The notes under the pieces: model-generated
Database searches by the model: none
The model's input: only the letters and a program-made list of their open reading frames with translations
What the model was told of the DNA's origin: nothing
Source of the DNA: Centroberyx gerrardi
Taxonomy: Eukaryota; Chordata; Actinopteri; Beryciformes; Berycidae
Assembly: GCF_048128805.1 (NCBI RefSeq)
Contig: NC_135998.1
Coordinates: forward strand, 16,630,156 to 16,694,155
Length of the DNA: 64,000 nt
Reading direction: 5' to 3'
Shown here: positions 1 to 12,023 of the stretch, piece after piece
Numbering within the stretch: position 1 is the first letter of the stretch
How the letters are laid out: the number at the start of each line of letters is the position of its first letter
Position numbers and translations under genes: made by a program

Positions 1-1065
1 CAACACAAACAGAGAGAACTTTAATATTACCAGAGATTGAGAAAGTATTGTTTGTGTGTAAGTGTGGGTGCCTGTCTAGCCTATGCACCCGTGTGCTATA
101 GACAGGCAACTTGGGTGGTGGTGGGGGCCACAAAATGTAGAACTGATTATCAGGGGACCGGAAGGCACGCGTGCACACCCACACACACCTGTAGTCAAGC
201 CATTTTTGAACATTATAATAATCTCACAATAAGGATTGTTTTAAGAAAGTGCAATTTTATTTGTCTAGAAAAGGTTATTATTACTCAGATGTCAGCAAAT
301 ACATTTAGGACAGAGTAAAGACAATATTCAATAAAACAACATTTTCCCATTTCAAGTGCTACATATTACTACAGTTAGTAATATTCATACATTCAGAAGG
401 CACAAACACTTCTCTTCCTTTCATCATAGTATCATGAATGTATTCCATATTACTTCATATCAAAGATGAGGATAAACAGAATAAAGACAATATTAATACA
501 AAACTGGGTTGAAAGATTTGAAATGTGATTTCAAAAATATTTCAAATCTTTCATCGCCGACACGGTCTGTAAGCACACCAAACATTGCGGTTTGCCCCGA
601 AACTCAGAAAACATGTAATCTAATTCCCATTTAGGGTTAAAAACGTGGTTTTCTTGTGTAACATTTCTTTTGGCCCTCAGCTGGACGACGTTCTGTGAGG
701 CTTAAGTGGGGGTAGGGAGTAGGTCCGGCGTCACCCGCAGAGGGACCCGCCGTGGCTTACGTGCACCTCTTCAAAAATGTAACCACACGTAGGGCGATGC
801 ACGACCACAAGAACGGTGATTGGCCCGCTTCGTATTTCCTCCTATCTGTATCCGGTTGCTGTCCGCCGATAGTGAAGACAATGGAGCAGATAGAAGAGAG
901 ACGAGCTGTGGATGGCTGCAAATATATTGATTTGTAGGACATTTCATCCCCAAATTATAAAGACTACCAGATGCCACTGAATTCCTGAAATAAGCTTTCA
1001 ATCGCTCACCATCCAGACGAAGGTCCAGGATCTACCGGTGATATTCTCCGTACTCTTGTATTTTT
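1..1065. other. Gene-free stretch with a small perfect hairpin
   Basis: The first 560 bases are AT-rich. A 14-bp perfect inverted repeat (GAAAGATTTGAAAT at 511-524, complement at 539-552) forms a hairpin. Bases 560-960 are richer in CpG, with short overlapping ORFs on both strands that resemble nothing I recognise. Confidence 0.5.
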
Positions 1066-1693
1066 GCTAAATCCTATACGGCCGACGCACAGTATCCAAA
1101 TTCATACGCCACGTCATCATTCATTCAGATTGTTTGTGATACGGGACATTCACTATCGAAACCACATACCGTATTTCCTCTAATAGTGGGTGGTAGTCAA
1201 TTAAAAGCCGGGTCTCCGATAATGGCCGGGGCCGTGGTCGACACGAACAAATAAAGGCCGGCCTCAAATACAGGCCGGGGAAAAAAACAAAGGAAACAAG
1301 ACTAGGTCAAAACCTAGTATATGGCTGGACCGTGTCCGTCTCCTCTCTCCGCCGCTGTCCTCTCCACCGCGCCCGTAATACCGTAATTATCGTAATGCAT
1401 TGCAGTAACAAAAAAACGGCTACCTAACGTACCCCAACAGAAGCAGATCAGAAAACAAGGAGGCTTCGTACTAAAATATGAGCAAATATACTTATCAAAC
1501 AGAGGGAATTAGAAATAAAGGCCTGTCTCTAATATAAGCCTGCTTCCAATAAAGGCCTGGTACCCTCTGCAGTTGAGGTAAATAAAGGCCCGGGCCAATA
1601 TTAGAGGAATTACGGTATGTCATCAATCATCAAGCATGCCAATGATATCCCAACCTCATCCCAAACTGGACTCTGCCTTGTGTTTGACACCTC
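1066..1693 (+). repeat. Dispersed repeat, copy 1 (interrupted by the MITE)
   Basis: Outside the inserted MITE this sequence (GCTAAATCCTATACGGCC ... CTGCCTTGTGTTTGACACCTCT) matches 3821-3986 closely, apart from a 13-base extra block (GACGCACAGTATC). The family is not recognised. Confidence 0.8.
1169..1615. mobile_element. TA-flanked MITE, 447 bp
   Basis: The 17-bp terminal inverted repeats read CCGTATTTCCTCTAATA and TATTAGAGGAATTACGG. They are flanked by TA on both sides (1167-1168 and 1616-1617), as for Tc1/mariner-like insertions. Internal AAATAAAGGCC motifs recur about four times. A related copy of the surrounding repeat at 3821-3986 lacks the insertion, which proves its borders. Confidence 0.88.
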
Positions 1694-1694
1694 T

Positions 1695-1907
1695 AGCATT
1701 TTGACTAGTCATAATGTAATAAAAGATATCTTAAATTAGCATTTTGACTAGTCATAATGTAATAAGAGATATCTTAAATTGGCATTTTGACTAGTCATAA
1801 TGTAATAAAAGATAAATTAAATTAGCATTTTGACTAGTCATAATGTAATTAGAGATATCTTAAATGCTAATTTACAATATCTATCATTACATTATGACTA
1901 GCCAAAA
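1695..1907 (+). repeat. 43-bp minisatellite, four units plus an inverted partial unit
   Basis: Four head-to-tail units begin at 1695, 1738, 1781 and 1824 with AGCATTTTGACTAGTCATAA. Bases 1886-1907 carry the reverse complement of the unit core, so the array has a foldback end. GCA/CAG triplet runs follow at about 1960-2070. Confidence 0.85.
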
Positions 1908-2168
1908 CGATATCTGTAATTCGAACAACTGGAACTACCACTACTAGGCCTATACTGCTGCAGCAGCTGTAGTAGTAGCAGCAGCAGTGTTGTTGCTTGC
2001 CACTACTGACTAATACCACCTGGCTTAACAGTACTGCTGCAGCAGCAGGAGCAGCAGCGGCAGCACACAGCACGTTCCCTGGAGCCCCTGGTAAAGCTCT
2101 TACTGTTGACTTTGACAAAGGCCTACAACCCTGTAAGATAAGATAGATAGAAATTCAGGGAAGCTTGT

Positions 2169-2240
2169 CTCCCCGTCGGGGAATTGAACCCCTGTCTCCT
2201 GCGTGACAGGCAGGCGCCTCAACCGCAACTGCCAGACCAC
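2169..2240 (-). pseudogene. tRNA-Asp (GTC)-like relic
   Basis: The minus strand has an anticodon arm CCTGC-CTGTCAC-GCAGG with anticodon GTC and a T-arm GGGGTTCAATTCCCC, followed by GACGGGGAG, as in animal tRNA-Asp. The 5' acceptor strand and D-arm are degraded and do not pair with the 3' end. This is most likely a tRNA pseudogene or the tRNA-derived part of a repeat. Confidence 0.65.
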
Positions 2241-2568
2241 CGTTTGGACTGGCTGGCTTCAGCAGGAGGCGAACCGCGTCTCTTCGTACCAATCACCAAC
2301 TCTTCAACGAACCGCCGTCGCTTGAGCAGGAGGTGAACCGTGCTTCAACCACGACCACCAGACCACCGTTTGGACTGGCTGGCTTCAGCGGGAGGCGAAC
2401 CGCGTCTCTTCGTACCAACCACCAGCTCTTCAACGAACTGCCATCGCTAACCGCCAGACCACACCTTTGGAGCGTCTGGCAGGTTGGCTTCAGCAGGACG
2501 CGAACCGCGCCTCTTTGTACCAACCACCAGCTCTTCAATGAAACGCGTTCGCTAACCGCCACGCCACC
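2233..2568 (-). repeat. About three tandem tRNA-like repeat units
   Basis: Units of roughly 105-125 bp share GGCTTCAGCAGGAGGCGAAC and CTCTTCAACGAA. Read on the minus strand, each has GGCGGTTAGCGA followed by GCGGTTCGCCTCC, reminiscent of pol III A and B boxes. The first unit directly abuts the tRNA-Asp-like relic. The short ORFs across it are by-products of the repeat. Confidence 0.7.
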
Positions 2569-3290
2569 TGGTCCAAACTATCAAAATGAACTAGAAAAAG
2601 AACTAAAACCATATAAATAAAAAAAAAAGCTGGCATGAGCGACACCACCAATCTGTTGCTCCTGCTCCATCTCTCAGTGTCTTGTGCCGGTTTTGACAGG
2701 ATTGCGATCATGTGAAGGCGTGTTTTCACAGGGTCCTCATTTCTCTCAGAAACACATTTCAGTGAACTATTAACTTAATATAAGAGAAAGTTTCCAAACA
2801 CGCATGTAAAAAGGTTCCCAAAGAGAGCCTCTTGCTGCCATCCAAGCAACAGCTGTACCAGCGCCCAGGGGAGTATATCTTACCACACAGTGTGGTAAGG
2901 TATGAAGCTGAAGACCTCAAGTGGGGCTTTTTATGCCCTGAGCTGCTGTGACCAAACACATCAGAATTCTGATTGTGATGTCATCAGTGCAGCTGAGACA
3001 GGCTCTGATTGGTAGAGCAGAGTCCAGCTCCATCCAGTGATGTCATAATTGGTTAGAATGGTGAAGCGAAGCCATGTTCTGATCGGTGGAGGAGAAACAG
3101 TGGGCCAAGCTGCCAATTGAATGCCAAAAATGAGTTTGGTTTATTTTAAATTATTTTTAGCCTATTACGTAGAACTTTTTTTCTATTTGGAGTAGGCTTG
3201 TAGATGCATGCATTTACAAGTCAATCTTTTGAAAACGAATGTATGTAAAATAAGTAAAAATTTATGTGCAATTGGATGTCACATGTTTCT

Positions 3291-3335
<45 letters not shown>

Positions 3336-3820
3336 TATAGGCCTAAATGTTGTCTAACAGCCTTGAAGCATAAACACGCCAAGCCTCCAGCCGGTCCAGC
3401 TGCACCGGGATGAAAGCGGCGAACAACTCAGAGAAATTAGAGAAATTGTGTGGCATAATAAATGTATATGAATAGAGTTAAGCTGCAGTCCATTTTGTCC
3501 AACAATGTCTGATAGGAAATAATTGCAATATTTATGTGAAGAATTCCCTGTAAGTCTCCTTTTTCCTGGCCATCACACACACTCCTCCCTTTCTGATTGT
3601 CCTTCCCAATTGCACAATCCTTATAAGCAGCTTGGATGCGCGGGGCGTGTAACACACACCCACGAGATCGCTGTGAATGGAGGAAGAGGTTGTCGTGTCT
3701 GACAGCCTCGATTGAATCTGGATCTTCAGTTTAACAATTGATTGTCTTTTTGCGTTCTTGCCAATGTAAGTTGAGTCATTACATTCATTTGCAATACAAA
3801 ATACGGTCAGATCAATGTCT
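2569..3820. other. Gene-free stretch with a (TG)n microsatellite
   Basis: A TG-dinucleotide run occupies about 3294-3333. Nothing else coding or structural was recognised. Confidence 0.5.
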
Positions 3821-3986
3821 GCTAAATCCTATACGGCCAAATTCATACGCCACTTCATCGTTCATTCAGTTTATTTGTGATACGAGACATTCACTATCGA
3901 AACCACATATGTCATCAATCACCAAGCATGCCAATCATATCCCAACCTCATCCCAAACTGGACTCTGCCTTGTGTTTGATACCTCT
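3821..3986 (+). repeat. Dispersed repeat, copy 2 (empty site)
   Basis: Direct-orientation copy of the repeat at 1066-1693. Here ACCACATATGTCATC is uninterrupted, giving the pre-insertion sequence of the 1169-1615 element. Confidence 0.8.
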
Positions 3987-4264
3987 GAACCCAGTGAGTG
4001 GGCATCAAATTAACTAGCAAAATTAAAGTTGTAAAATAAAAGCCCTCAAACTGTAAGGGACGGTAGCATTAGAACCCAGCTGGAAAAATAATCTGCTCAC
4101 TCCATCTCTGTACATGGGATCATTGCTATCATGGTGTTATCCACTGTCTAATGTCATGTTCTAGCCAGGTACGCAGCAAAGAAAAAGAATAGAATAAAAA
4201 AAGTTAAACTTTAAAAAAGCAAGAACTGGTCCCATGTCATTGTAATGGGCATAGTCAGCATTCA

Positions 4265-4425
4265 CATACCTGAAAGACTTGCATCTTGACTTGCAATTAT
4301 GAAGACTTAACAGTAAGCCCTGAAAGACTTGTGACTTGACTTGAGACTCGTCTCAAGTGACTTGAGACTTGACTTGGACTTGCCTCGAATGACTTGAGAC
4401 TTGACTTGGAGTTGCACCAAAATAC
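4265..4425. repeat. Degenerate ACTTGAGACTTG-type repeat
   Basis: Many short reiterations of GACTTGAGACTTGACTTGG on the plus strand. A related sequence in the opposite orientation (CAAGTCTCAAG-like) occurs near 13270-13380, so it is probably a dispersed fish repeat. Confidence 0.55.
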
Positions 4426-5430
4426 TTAAAAACAGCTCTGCTGTCTTATAGCTGGACCATAAACACCTGTAGCCACACACTAATGGTGACTGCTGTTTGA
4501 ATAGATGCATCACTTCAATAACATTTAGCACACACACACACAGACCTGTGGGGTACCATAATAATAAACTCTGTTGAATAATTTGAATTGTATCAGTCTC
4601 AAGTCCTCATTAATTATCTTCTGGTTTATATTGTAATGTGCTTTTACATTAGCTTGCTCTCATGTGACTTGGTAGATGTGAAAATGTACGTTAATGGAGC
4701 ATTACAGATCCACAATACAAGGCTAGTGGTCTTTAAACAAGAGAATGTAATATGTGTGCAGTCATGCATGTTTCATGTAGGATAGTTGGTTGTGTTGATC
4801 TTTACTCCATTGTTAAGATTTATGTAGTTACCCTGTTTTCCAAGTAGACACATTACACTGTAAAAGAAAAAATATATAACCAATAGAGAAAAGGATGGTA
4901 TTAAAAAACTGTTTTAATTGTGTTCAAAACTTAGGCCTACATATATTAATAGTTTGTCACTTAGCATTAGTCTATCTTTTACTGTATTCAAGAAAGCTCA
5001 ACAGTGATGCCAAAGTCTGTAGAATTGCAGGAAATGCATTTCAAATTAGTAAAATTTTCTGGGCCCTCCCCGGAGCTTCAGTTGGTCCCCCCAATGTTTT
5101 AGACACAATTACGCCACTGACCAACACAACCATAAATGCTTGGACCGCCGGAGGCAGCTATGCTGTTGATATGGCAGCAGTTCGACGGAGAAGTCTAATT
5201 TAGCCTTCATGCTGTCTGGTCAATGAGAAACCTGCGAGGCCCGTTCCCTTTCGATAGAGTGCCCCAGTAGGTGGGCTCTCTAGTAGTCAAACAGAGTATT
5301 ACAGCCAAAAGAAAAAGTCTCAGTGAAATCAATACTTGATAATAATTTTTTAAAAAAGGATTGATCTGGGGGCTCCTGGGCATGCAGCCCAGGAGCCACG
5401 AGTTGCCCATCTAGACCTTTTTCACAAAAA

Positions 5431-5739
5431 TCTGTTGCCTCTGACTCTGTGATCACTTATTTTGTGTATCAACATATATAACACAATACAGGTGTTGTCA
5501 TCTTCCTGTTTCTGTTGTCAGGCGACTTTGATCGAGGGTCACAAAATGCTCACTAACCAAGGCTAACGGTAATTTCTGTGCTGTTAGCATTTTGTGACTC
5601 GATCAAATCACTTTTCTATGGTCCTGCAGTCATCTGACAGATGACAGAAGCAGAAAGATATGTCGATGACAACATCAGTATTGTGATATACGTAATGTTG
5701 AAACACAATACAAGTGATCACAGAGTCGGAGGCGACAGA
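5431..5739. mobile_element. Foldback MITE, 309 bp
   Basis: The two halves are inverted copies over nearly the full length. The ends are TCTGTTGCCTCTGACTCTGT and ACAGAGTCGGAGGCGACAGA, both continuing into GTGATCACTT (or its complement) further in. No clear target duplication was found. Confidence 0.75.
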
Positions 5740-8700
5740 AAGTTGGCTTCTTACAGTAACATTGCTGGCAATGGTGCCCTAAGCACATTGGGAAATGTGC
5801 CATAAAGAGCACACGTCAGAGGATGTTCTTTGACTTCATATCTTTCCATGTTCTTCTGAAGGCCACCATGTACAGAAAAATAACAACATTGGCCTGTTAT
5901 TTTTGAAAAGGAAGGATATAAACTTCTCTGGATATATCTGCCCAAGTACAAACTTCAAGAGGAAGCAGCAGGTCTGTTATCTTCTTGACAACATGTTCAG
6001 CAGCTTGCCAGTGCAGCGTGAAAACTTCCAAATCTCTATTTTTCTCTCTCCCTGAACCCTGAATCTTTTCATTACTGTCTTGTCCTGTATTCAACTCAGT
6101 CTTTTCCTTCAAATCGTGATGTGGTGTGATGATGAGAAAAAGATTATTTATGAAAAGTCTCCCCCTTGTGGTCATAATATAATGTGACATGAATGCCAAC
6201 ATTCCCCTATCTATTACTGTATAACTCTCTCCACCATATCTCCAAATGAGAAGAGCCATGTGTTTATAATTTCAGAAGAACTTTATTTATATAGCATTTT
6301 TCTAAAAAACAAGTGCTTTACAGACCAGCATAAAAACAAACAAGACAGTACAGTGGTAATAAAAGGACAGTAAATAAAGGCAGAATCTTTGTTTGAACTG
6401 GTAAAATGTTTAATGTCATAATGTTAAGCTTGGCTTCCCAAAGATTTTGTTGCCTTTGAAGGAACACTAATCCAATACATTTCTTGATCACATACAGTGT
6501 TCCTACACGTCTTTGCTTATCAAATACCACAACTTTTTTCATGACTTTTCCAAGAAATTTAGCACAATTTCAATGGAAAATATTTAGGTGTAAAATGGCT
6601 TTGGGGTCATGGATCAGTATGTTTTCAATAGGTCAGGGAAAAAGGCAATTGCCAATGGAAATTTGTTTTTTGTATTTCGTAAAAGAAACATGTTAACTGT
6701 CCAGTTAAGCATTGTCACTGTCATCTTTCAGATTTTGGAGTGATGTCAAATTTTGGTTTTAAGTTAATTAGGACAATGTTCCCTCCTCTCTCTTGCTGCA
6801 TAGCTCCCCACCAAGTCTGCCAATGAAATTAACCATGTCTTTATGCTTTGAGACCAGGAAGCCCTGACCCACTGGATCGACAGGATTTCTAAAGTGAAGA
6901 CCCATCAGTATTTCCAGATCATTCCTAGCATGATGGGTGAACAAAGCTGGTCATTTCTCTCTCTCAGCAGGCACACTGATAAAAAGCAGTTATGGAAGAA
7001 TAATAGTGTGCTCGCCTACAGAAAACACATTAATAATGCTAATAAGCACAGGTGGTAAACAAGCTTATAAACCTTTTATTTATTTTATTTGATAAGAGAC
7101 ACTAACTTAATCTAAAATTGTTTTCTGTATCATCGTTTACACACTGTTCCTGCAGCTAAAACATGAACAGCCCAAGCGACCTTGTCCTCTCAAGCGTGAC
7201 ATCATTTTCAGCCCAAATAAGAGATTTGTTAGGGACACTAACATTCCTCTGTCATGCATTTCTTTATTTGTTGAGGTGGATTCTGATGGGTTTTGAAGAT
7301 GCAATGAAAAACAGTGAAAAAATCACTAGCCGTACTTAGCTTAGCATTCCAATATTTTATGGTTTTTTTGAGGATAGCGCAACATCCGCACCATGGTGGT
7401 TCTCAAAATATTTATTCAGTAATGCATTAAAATCTATAGTAACTTATGTTAAGTTTCTGTGTTATGTATGTCATCACTACTTACATTATTTCACCAATTT
7501 TAACAGAAAAATCCTACTCAAAAAAAAAGATCTGGATAGAATCCGAAAGCCCCAAAATGAGGACAACACTTGAGAGGACAGTTGAAAGCCAGGCTTTTAA
7601 AATGAATATCACTCACAATATACATATTGGTGTGTCTGGACCTCTACACAACTATTCAATAAAACAGTATATTAAGTTGAATTTCCTCGTCACTGAATAT
7701 TGAGGTTTTTAATGTGTGCCACATTAAAAAGTCAACTTGTTCACTAGTAGCTGATAGCTTTGATATGCACACTTAACCTTTGCAAATCTGGGTAGAGTGA
7801 GGTACTTATTAAAGGGTGATGGTACCCCCAGTTTCAGTCTCTCTCCACTTACCCCACTAGTTTGAAAAATGCAATGAAACAGGAGAAACAGTGGTGGAGG
7901 GGGTGGACTCTGATTACGAGGAGTCAAACTAAAGTAAGACGCTGCAAAACATCCAATGGCAGTTGTCAATTTAGCGCCTAAAACATTGGCAGTGTGGAGG
8001 TTATGCCTAGCTTTGTCTTCTATCTCAAACAACACCTACATATCAGTTAACATGTCAAAAAACATGTTTTAGTGTTTCGACCCCTTTAACTTAGAAGGTT
8101 CCACAATGTTATTCCATCGTTGTTATCTGCTTCCGACTGTTAACAGCAGAAGCTAGGTGATGATGTGACATGATTTTTTTTTTTCCATTTGTTCTGTTGC
8201 CATGGCCTTGATAAGGGCGTCAGCATGCCCATGTCAGAAAAAGGAAGTGGGAGGGATCAGAGGGCGCCAAGCAACCTGTTGGCTGGACTGTCAATAGAGC
8301 ATGTTGGTGTTGGAGATCAGGAATCTGACACCACCCTCTCCCAAACGCTGCCCACTTGGAGTGGCTTCTCATCCTGAGTGACGGTCTACAAGACTCCAGG
8401 CTCTGACACCTCGTTATCACTATGGCATGGCAGGGGGCAGAGAGAGGCTCGCCAGGCATGTGACGCGAGAGGGATGAGGAGCGAGGGGTGGGGTTGTGAG
8501 GGGGGGCATGATGTGGTGGGAAGCACTGCGATTACCTTATAATGAGGCAAGAGTTCAGTGTGGAGAACTGCTCAGAAATGTCTCATTTTAGGAAACATCC
8601 CACCTGAATTTTCACTTTGTATATTACAGGTAGGCTATAATAAATATAATTAATGTCAGTGTCAGAATCACAAGTCGGAGATGAGGCTGTTCTATATCAA

Positions 8701-9987
8701 AGATCTTTACTGCAGTTGCATTTTTCGGTATCATAGGTGACAATGGCTGTAGATGGTAAAAAGACAAGAAGTCCTCAACAGCTCCAAGATACCATGAAAA
8801 TCTTTTCCTAGTCAAAAGCTGTATATATATGCAAATAATGAGAAAAATGTCAAAATCTTTAAATATCTCCATGGCTCCAAGGTTCCAAGATGCCATGAGG
8901 TTACATGAACAAATGATGCCACTCACAGATCTGTAAGATGCACTCTATATTTCCTATGTGACAAGCAATTTGGCACAATTTAAACTGCATTCAAGACAGA
9001 ATTTTTACATTCAAAAAACTGAATTGATGAGAAATCCTCTTTACGCAGACAATGTAGACAATGCTCCACAGCAAGTTCTTGCAAAAAATAGGTAGGTATG
9101 CAATATATAATCCCCAAACTGTCTGTAAGGAATCCTTAATGCAGATATTTTCACAGAACCATTCAAAATCATCCAGAAACCTGCAGGCCATTTTGGTTGA
9201 ATAAGCTGAAGCCAATTTTTGCATTCAGGATATGTGCTAAAAAAAATTTAAAAAAAGCAATTTCTGCCTGAACAAAAAGTAGACAGAAAACCTGCTTTCC
9301 ATATTCTGTTCCTTGAAAGATCATCTTATCCTACTTTTACTTGCACAGAGCCCATATAAATATTTCCAAATTATTCAAAGCAGTAGGTTGTCATTGTAAC
9401 TGTCAAATCTGCAGTATTGGACACTTTACTGGTCCTAAAGCTATTATAATAACATGGACCTCACTCAAACATCAGCTCAAACAGATTGCACAGCACATTG
9501 TGCCAGGATGCAATGTGTCATTTGTACAAACGTTTGGTATCAAAACTTTTCTCTTCATTTTGTCCTTTGCTCTGTACAAGAGGATCGGATTAAGGCCATT
9601 CTCTTGCAAACACTAGGAGCTATTAGTAACATTTTTTTTCTTTCATTTACATTAAATTAGTTAACGCATCCAAAAACACTAAAAAACTTAATTGGATAAA
9701 TAAAACAGAATAAAACAACACATTTTGTTCATTAAGTTTCACAGAATTACTTGTTTAGCTTTATAAAGCTTTATATTCTACACTAATAGCATCTTAATGC
9801 AGCCTCGTAATTGAAGATATACTTCTATACAATTGCAAATTTACATCACATTGCACAGATTTATGTCCATCTCACTGCCTGCTGCACAACAAAATCCAGA
9901 TCTCTTGATACTTTAGCTAGACGGACGGACAGGCAGACAGACGGACATATGGTCAGACAGATAGACAGATAGATAGATAGATGATTG
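5740..9987. other. Gene-free interval downstream of bmp10-like
   Basis: Apart from the LINE tail-like piece at 6262-6350 and a GACA/GATA-rich microsatellite at about 9915-9985, no gene or structured element was identified. The ORFs are short and in low-complexity AT-rich sequence. Confidence 0.5.
6262..6350 (-). mobile_element. LINE 3'-tail-like fragment
   Basis: The minus strand reads CTGTAAAGCACTTG then TGCTATATAAATAAAG, the typical terminal motif of fish L2-like elements. Only the tail is visible. Confidence 0.45.
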
Positions 9988-9993
9988 TTTATT
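9988..9993 (-). promoter_or_regulatory. Candidate polyadenylation signal of bmp10-like
   Basis: TTTATT on the plus strand reads AATAAA on the minus strand, about 145 bases after the bmp10-like stop codon. It is the nearest canonical signal seen. The motif is common in AT-rich DNA, so this is an inference. Confidence 0.4.
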
Positions 9994-10137
9994 GGTTGTA
10001 TATTATATTTATGTCGGTATCAGATAAGCAGTAGTAGAGTTGTCTTCTCAGATGCCGTTGGTTGAAATACCACATTGACTTCTCAGGGTCCATCAGTCCA
10101 CAGTCTCTAGCTCTGTCTAATAGCATCAGTTTCAGGA

Positions 10138-12023
10138 CTATCTACAGCCACACTCTGCCACCACCATCCCCTCATACTTGTGGTTGAAAGTGATCACCCC
10201 GTTATCATAGTAAAGGAGTGAGATCGGCTCCAACTTAGTAGGTACACAGCAGGCGCGCGATGCTCTCTGCGGACGCTTAACGCTCAGCAGACTCTGGACT
10301 ATGGCGTGTTTGGTAGGCGAGACCTCGGGGGTCATAGGTGGGTTGCACACACCGTTGCACTCGTACGCTTCGTAGGCCAGTGGCTGGATGATCCATGTAT
10401 CCCAGCCAATGTCTTTAAAATCCACAGAGAGCGGGGTCCTCTTGCATGGCTCACTCTTAACATTGCGACGGATTCGGGGAGGCGTGTCATAGATAAGGCT
10501 GGACTGCAGCTGCAGGAGAGACTGTTTGTCCGACTCTTTCTGGTCAGCGTGGCCGCTGTTCTGAGTAACGTGCCCCCAGAAAGCCTGCTGGCTCTGCTCT
10601 AGATTTTCAGGAGGGTCATTCTCATGTTCAATCATCTGGTTGAGTTCTTGCTTATCCTGTTTGTGGTCTCTGCTCTGATCATCCGAGAATACAATCATCA
10701 CCGCATTGTGTTTCCCCGCCAGGCTTCTGTCAATATCGACATCAACCAACTTTTCACCCTCTCCTGTGACCCCTAGTCTGGCCCTCTCCTCTTCGGGCTC
10801 CAGAGTTGCAACATGAACCTCCAGTCTGTGTGTTGCACACCCCGACTTCCGCCAGAGCGTAATCACATGAGTCAGGTCAAATGACATCCAGCTGTTATCT
10901 TTGGCATGGATATGCTTTGTCACCAGTTCCTCCAAGTCCTTCATCTCCACCACCTCCTCCTTATCCCTCCTCCTCCCCTCTGTCCCCACCTCTTTTGTCC
11001 AAAGAACGCCCTCATGTATTTTGTAGATGGTCACCTTGCGGTCAAGGCCAGCATGGGCCCTCTGGACCATGGTGTAAAGGCGGAGCTCGGCAATTGTTAT
11101 GTGTTCATGGTGGGGGATGGAGATGTTGAACAGCAAGGGGTGTATCCTCACACCCCTGGCCGTCACACTGTAGGGGGAGGAATCTGAAATTAAAATATCA
11201 ATATGGGTGTCTCAATTGTGTTTTGCATGATTTATTTGTTTATTTTTTTGTCAAAAGATAAGTTGATCTACAGTATATCTTCAACACTATAATGTACCCT
11301 TGCATTATTATTAGAAGGCATATAATTGTTTTGTTTGAACTATAGTAGCAATACATTTTCAAAACTTAGCTCAAGCGTAGCATTGTTATTTCAAACATAA
11401 CAGTACAAACGCTTTAATGCTTCTGGTCCTGTAATTGCACTGTAATATCACTGTGACTTTCATGAACACAAAGTACCCCAATTTTGTTGACATGATTAAA
11501 TTATTTCCTTAATATTCCTGAATATCAAACATCATCCCAGTTATTTCACTGCTTCCGCTTGTTTGTTACACATCATTTTGAGAAATTTGCACGAAATTTT
11601 TAATTTTCTTTACAAAATATATAATATTTGCAGGATTTTGGTAGCTTTAGACAAAAAGAAGTTTGTACCTTCATTCTTGAAACTGCGCACAATGTTGGCT
11701 GAGGGCACAGCAGTGCGGTCAGTGGCAAATCGGTTATACAGCTCCAGCATGTACTCTGGTGGCTCCTTACGGGCAGCGAGGGGCCCGGGCTGGGGCCCCT
11801 GCTCCGTGAGGTTTAGTGTGGACAGAAACTGGCTGAGGAGGTCCTGTGCATCCAAGTCAGTCTGCTCAAGTAGCGGATTATCAAGAACATCCCTACCGAC
11901 TGATGCCCTGTGATGGTTCTCAGGAGACGTGATGGGACTGCTCAGGCTCAGACTAGCCGACAGCAGAAGCAGGACACTCAGAGAGCAGATATACCCAAGT
12001 CTGGAGAAAACTGAAACAGTCAT
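10138..12023 (-). CDS. bmp10l: BMP10-like TGF-beta family ligand precursor, two exons
   Basis: Exon 1 is 11669-12023 and exon 2 is 10138-11183. The junction GAAG|GT...CAG|AT keeps frame, giving 466 codons plus TAG. The product is a secreted ligand of the BMP9/BMP10 branch, which in known members signals through ALK1-type receptors in endothelium and heart. The N-terminus has a hydrophobic signal peptide (LGYICSLSVLLLLSASLSLS). The propeptide keeps family motifs: SFKNED across the splice, PLLFNISIPHHEH, FSDDQS. A furin site RIRR precedes a 108-residue mature chain starting at 10464 (NVKSEPCKRTPL). Its seven cysteines fit the cystine knot plus the intermolecular cysteine (GVC, ACCVPTKLEPIS, ECGCR at the end). 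The two-exon structure is typical of this branch. CKRTPL, the SDDQS region and VPTKLEPIS favour BMP10 over GDF2. A Lys/Glu-rich insertion (GTEGRRRDKEEVVEMK) lies in the propeptide. Whether this is bmp10 or a bmp10-like paralogue needs a phylogeny. Confidence 0.92.

Noticed and set aside
752..937. 61-codon plus-strand ORF in a CpG-richer patch
   Set aside because: It has overlapping ORFs of equal length on the other strand and no known motif or splice signal.
3294..3333. Regular short repeats considered as a CRISPR-like array
   Set aside because: This is a dinucleotide microsatellite without spacers, and the genome is eukaryotic.
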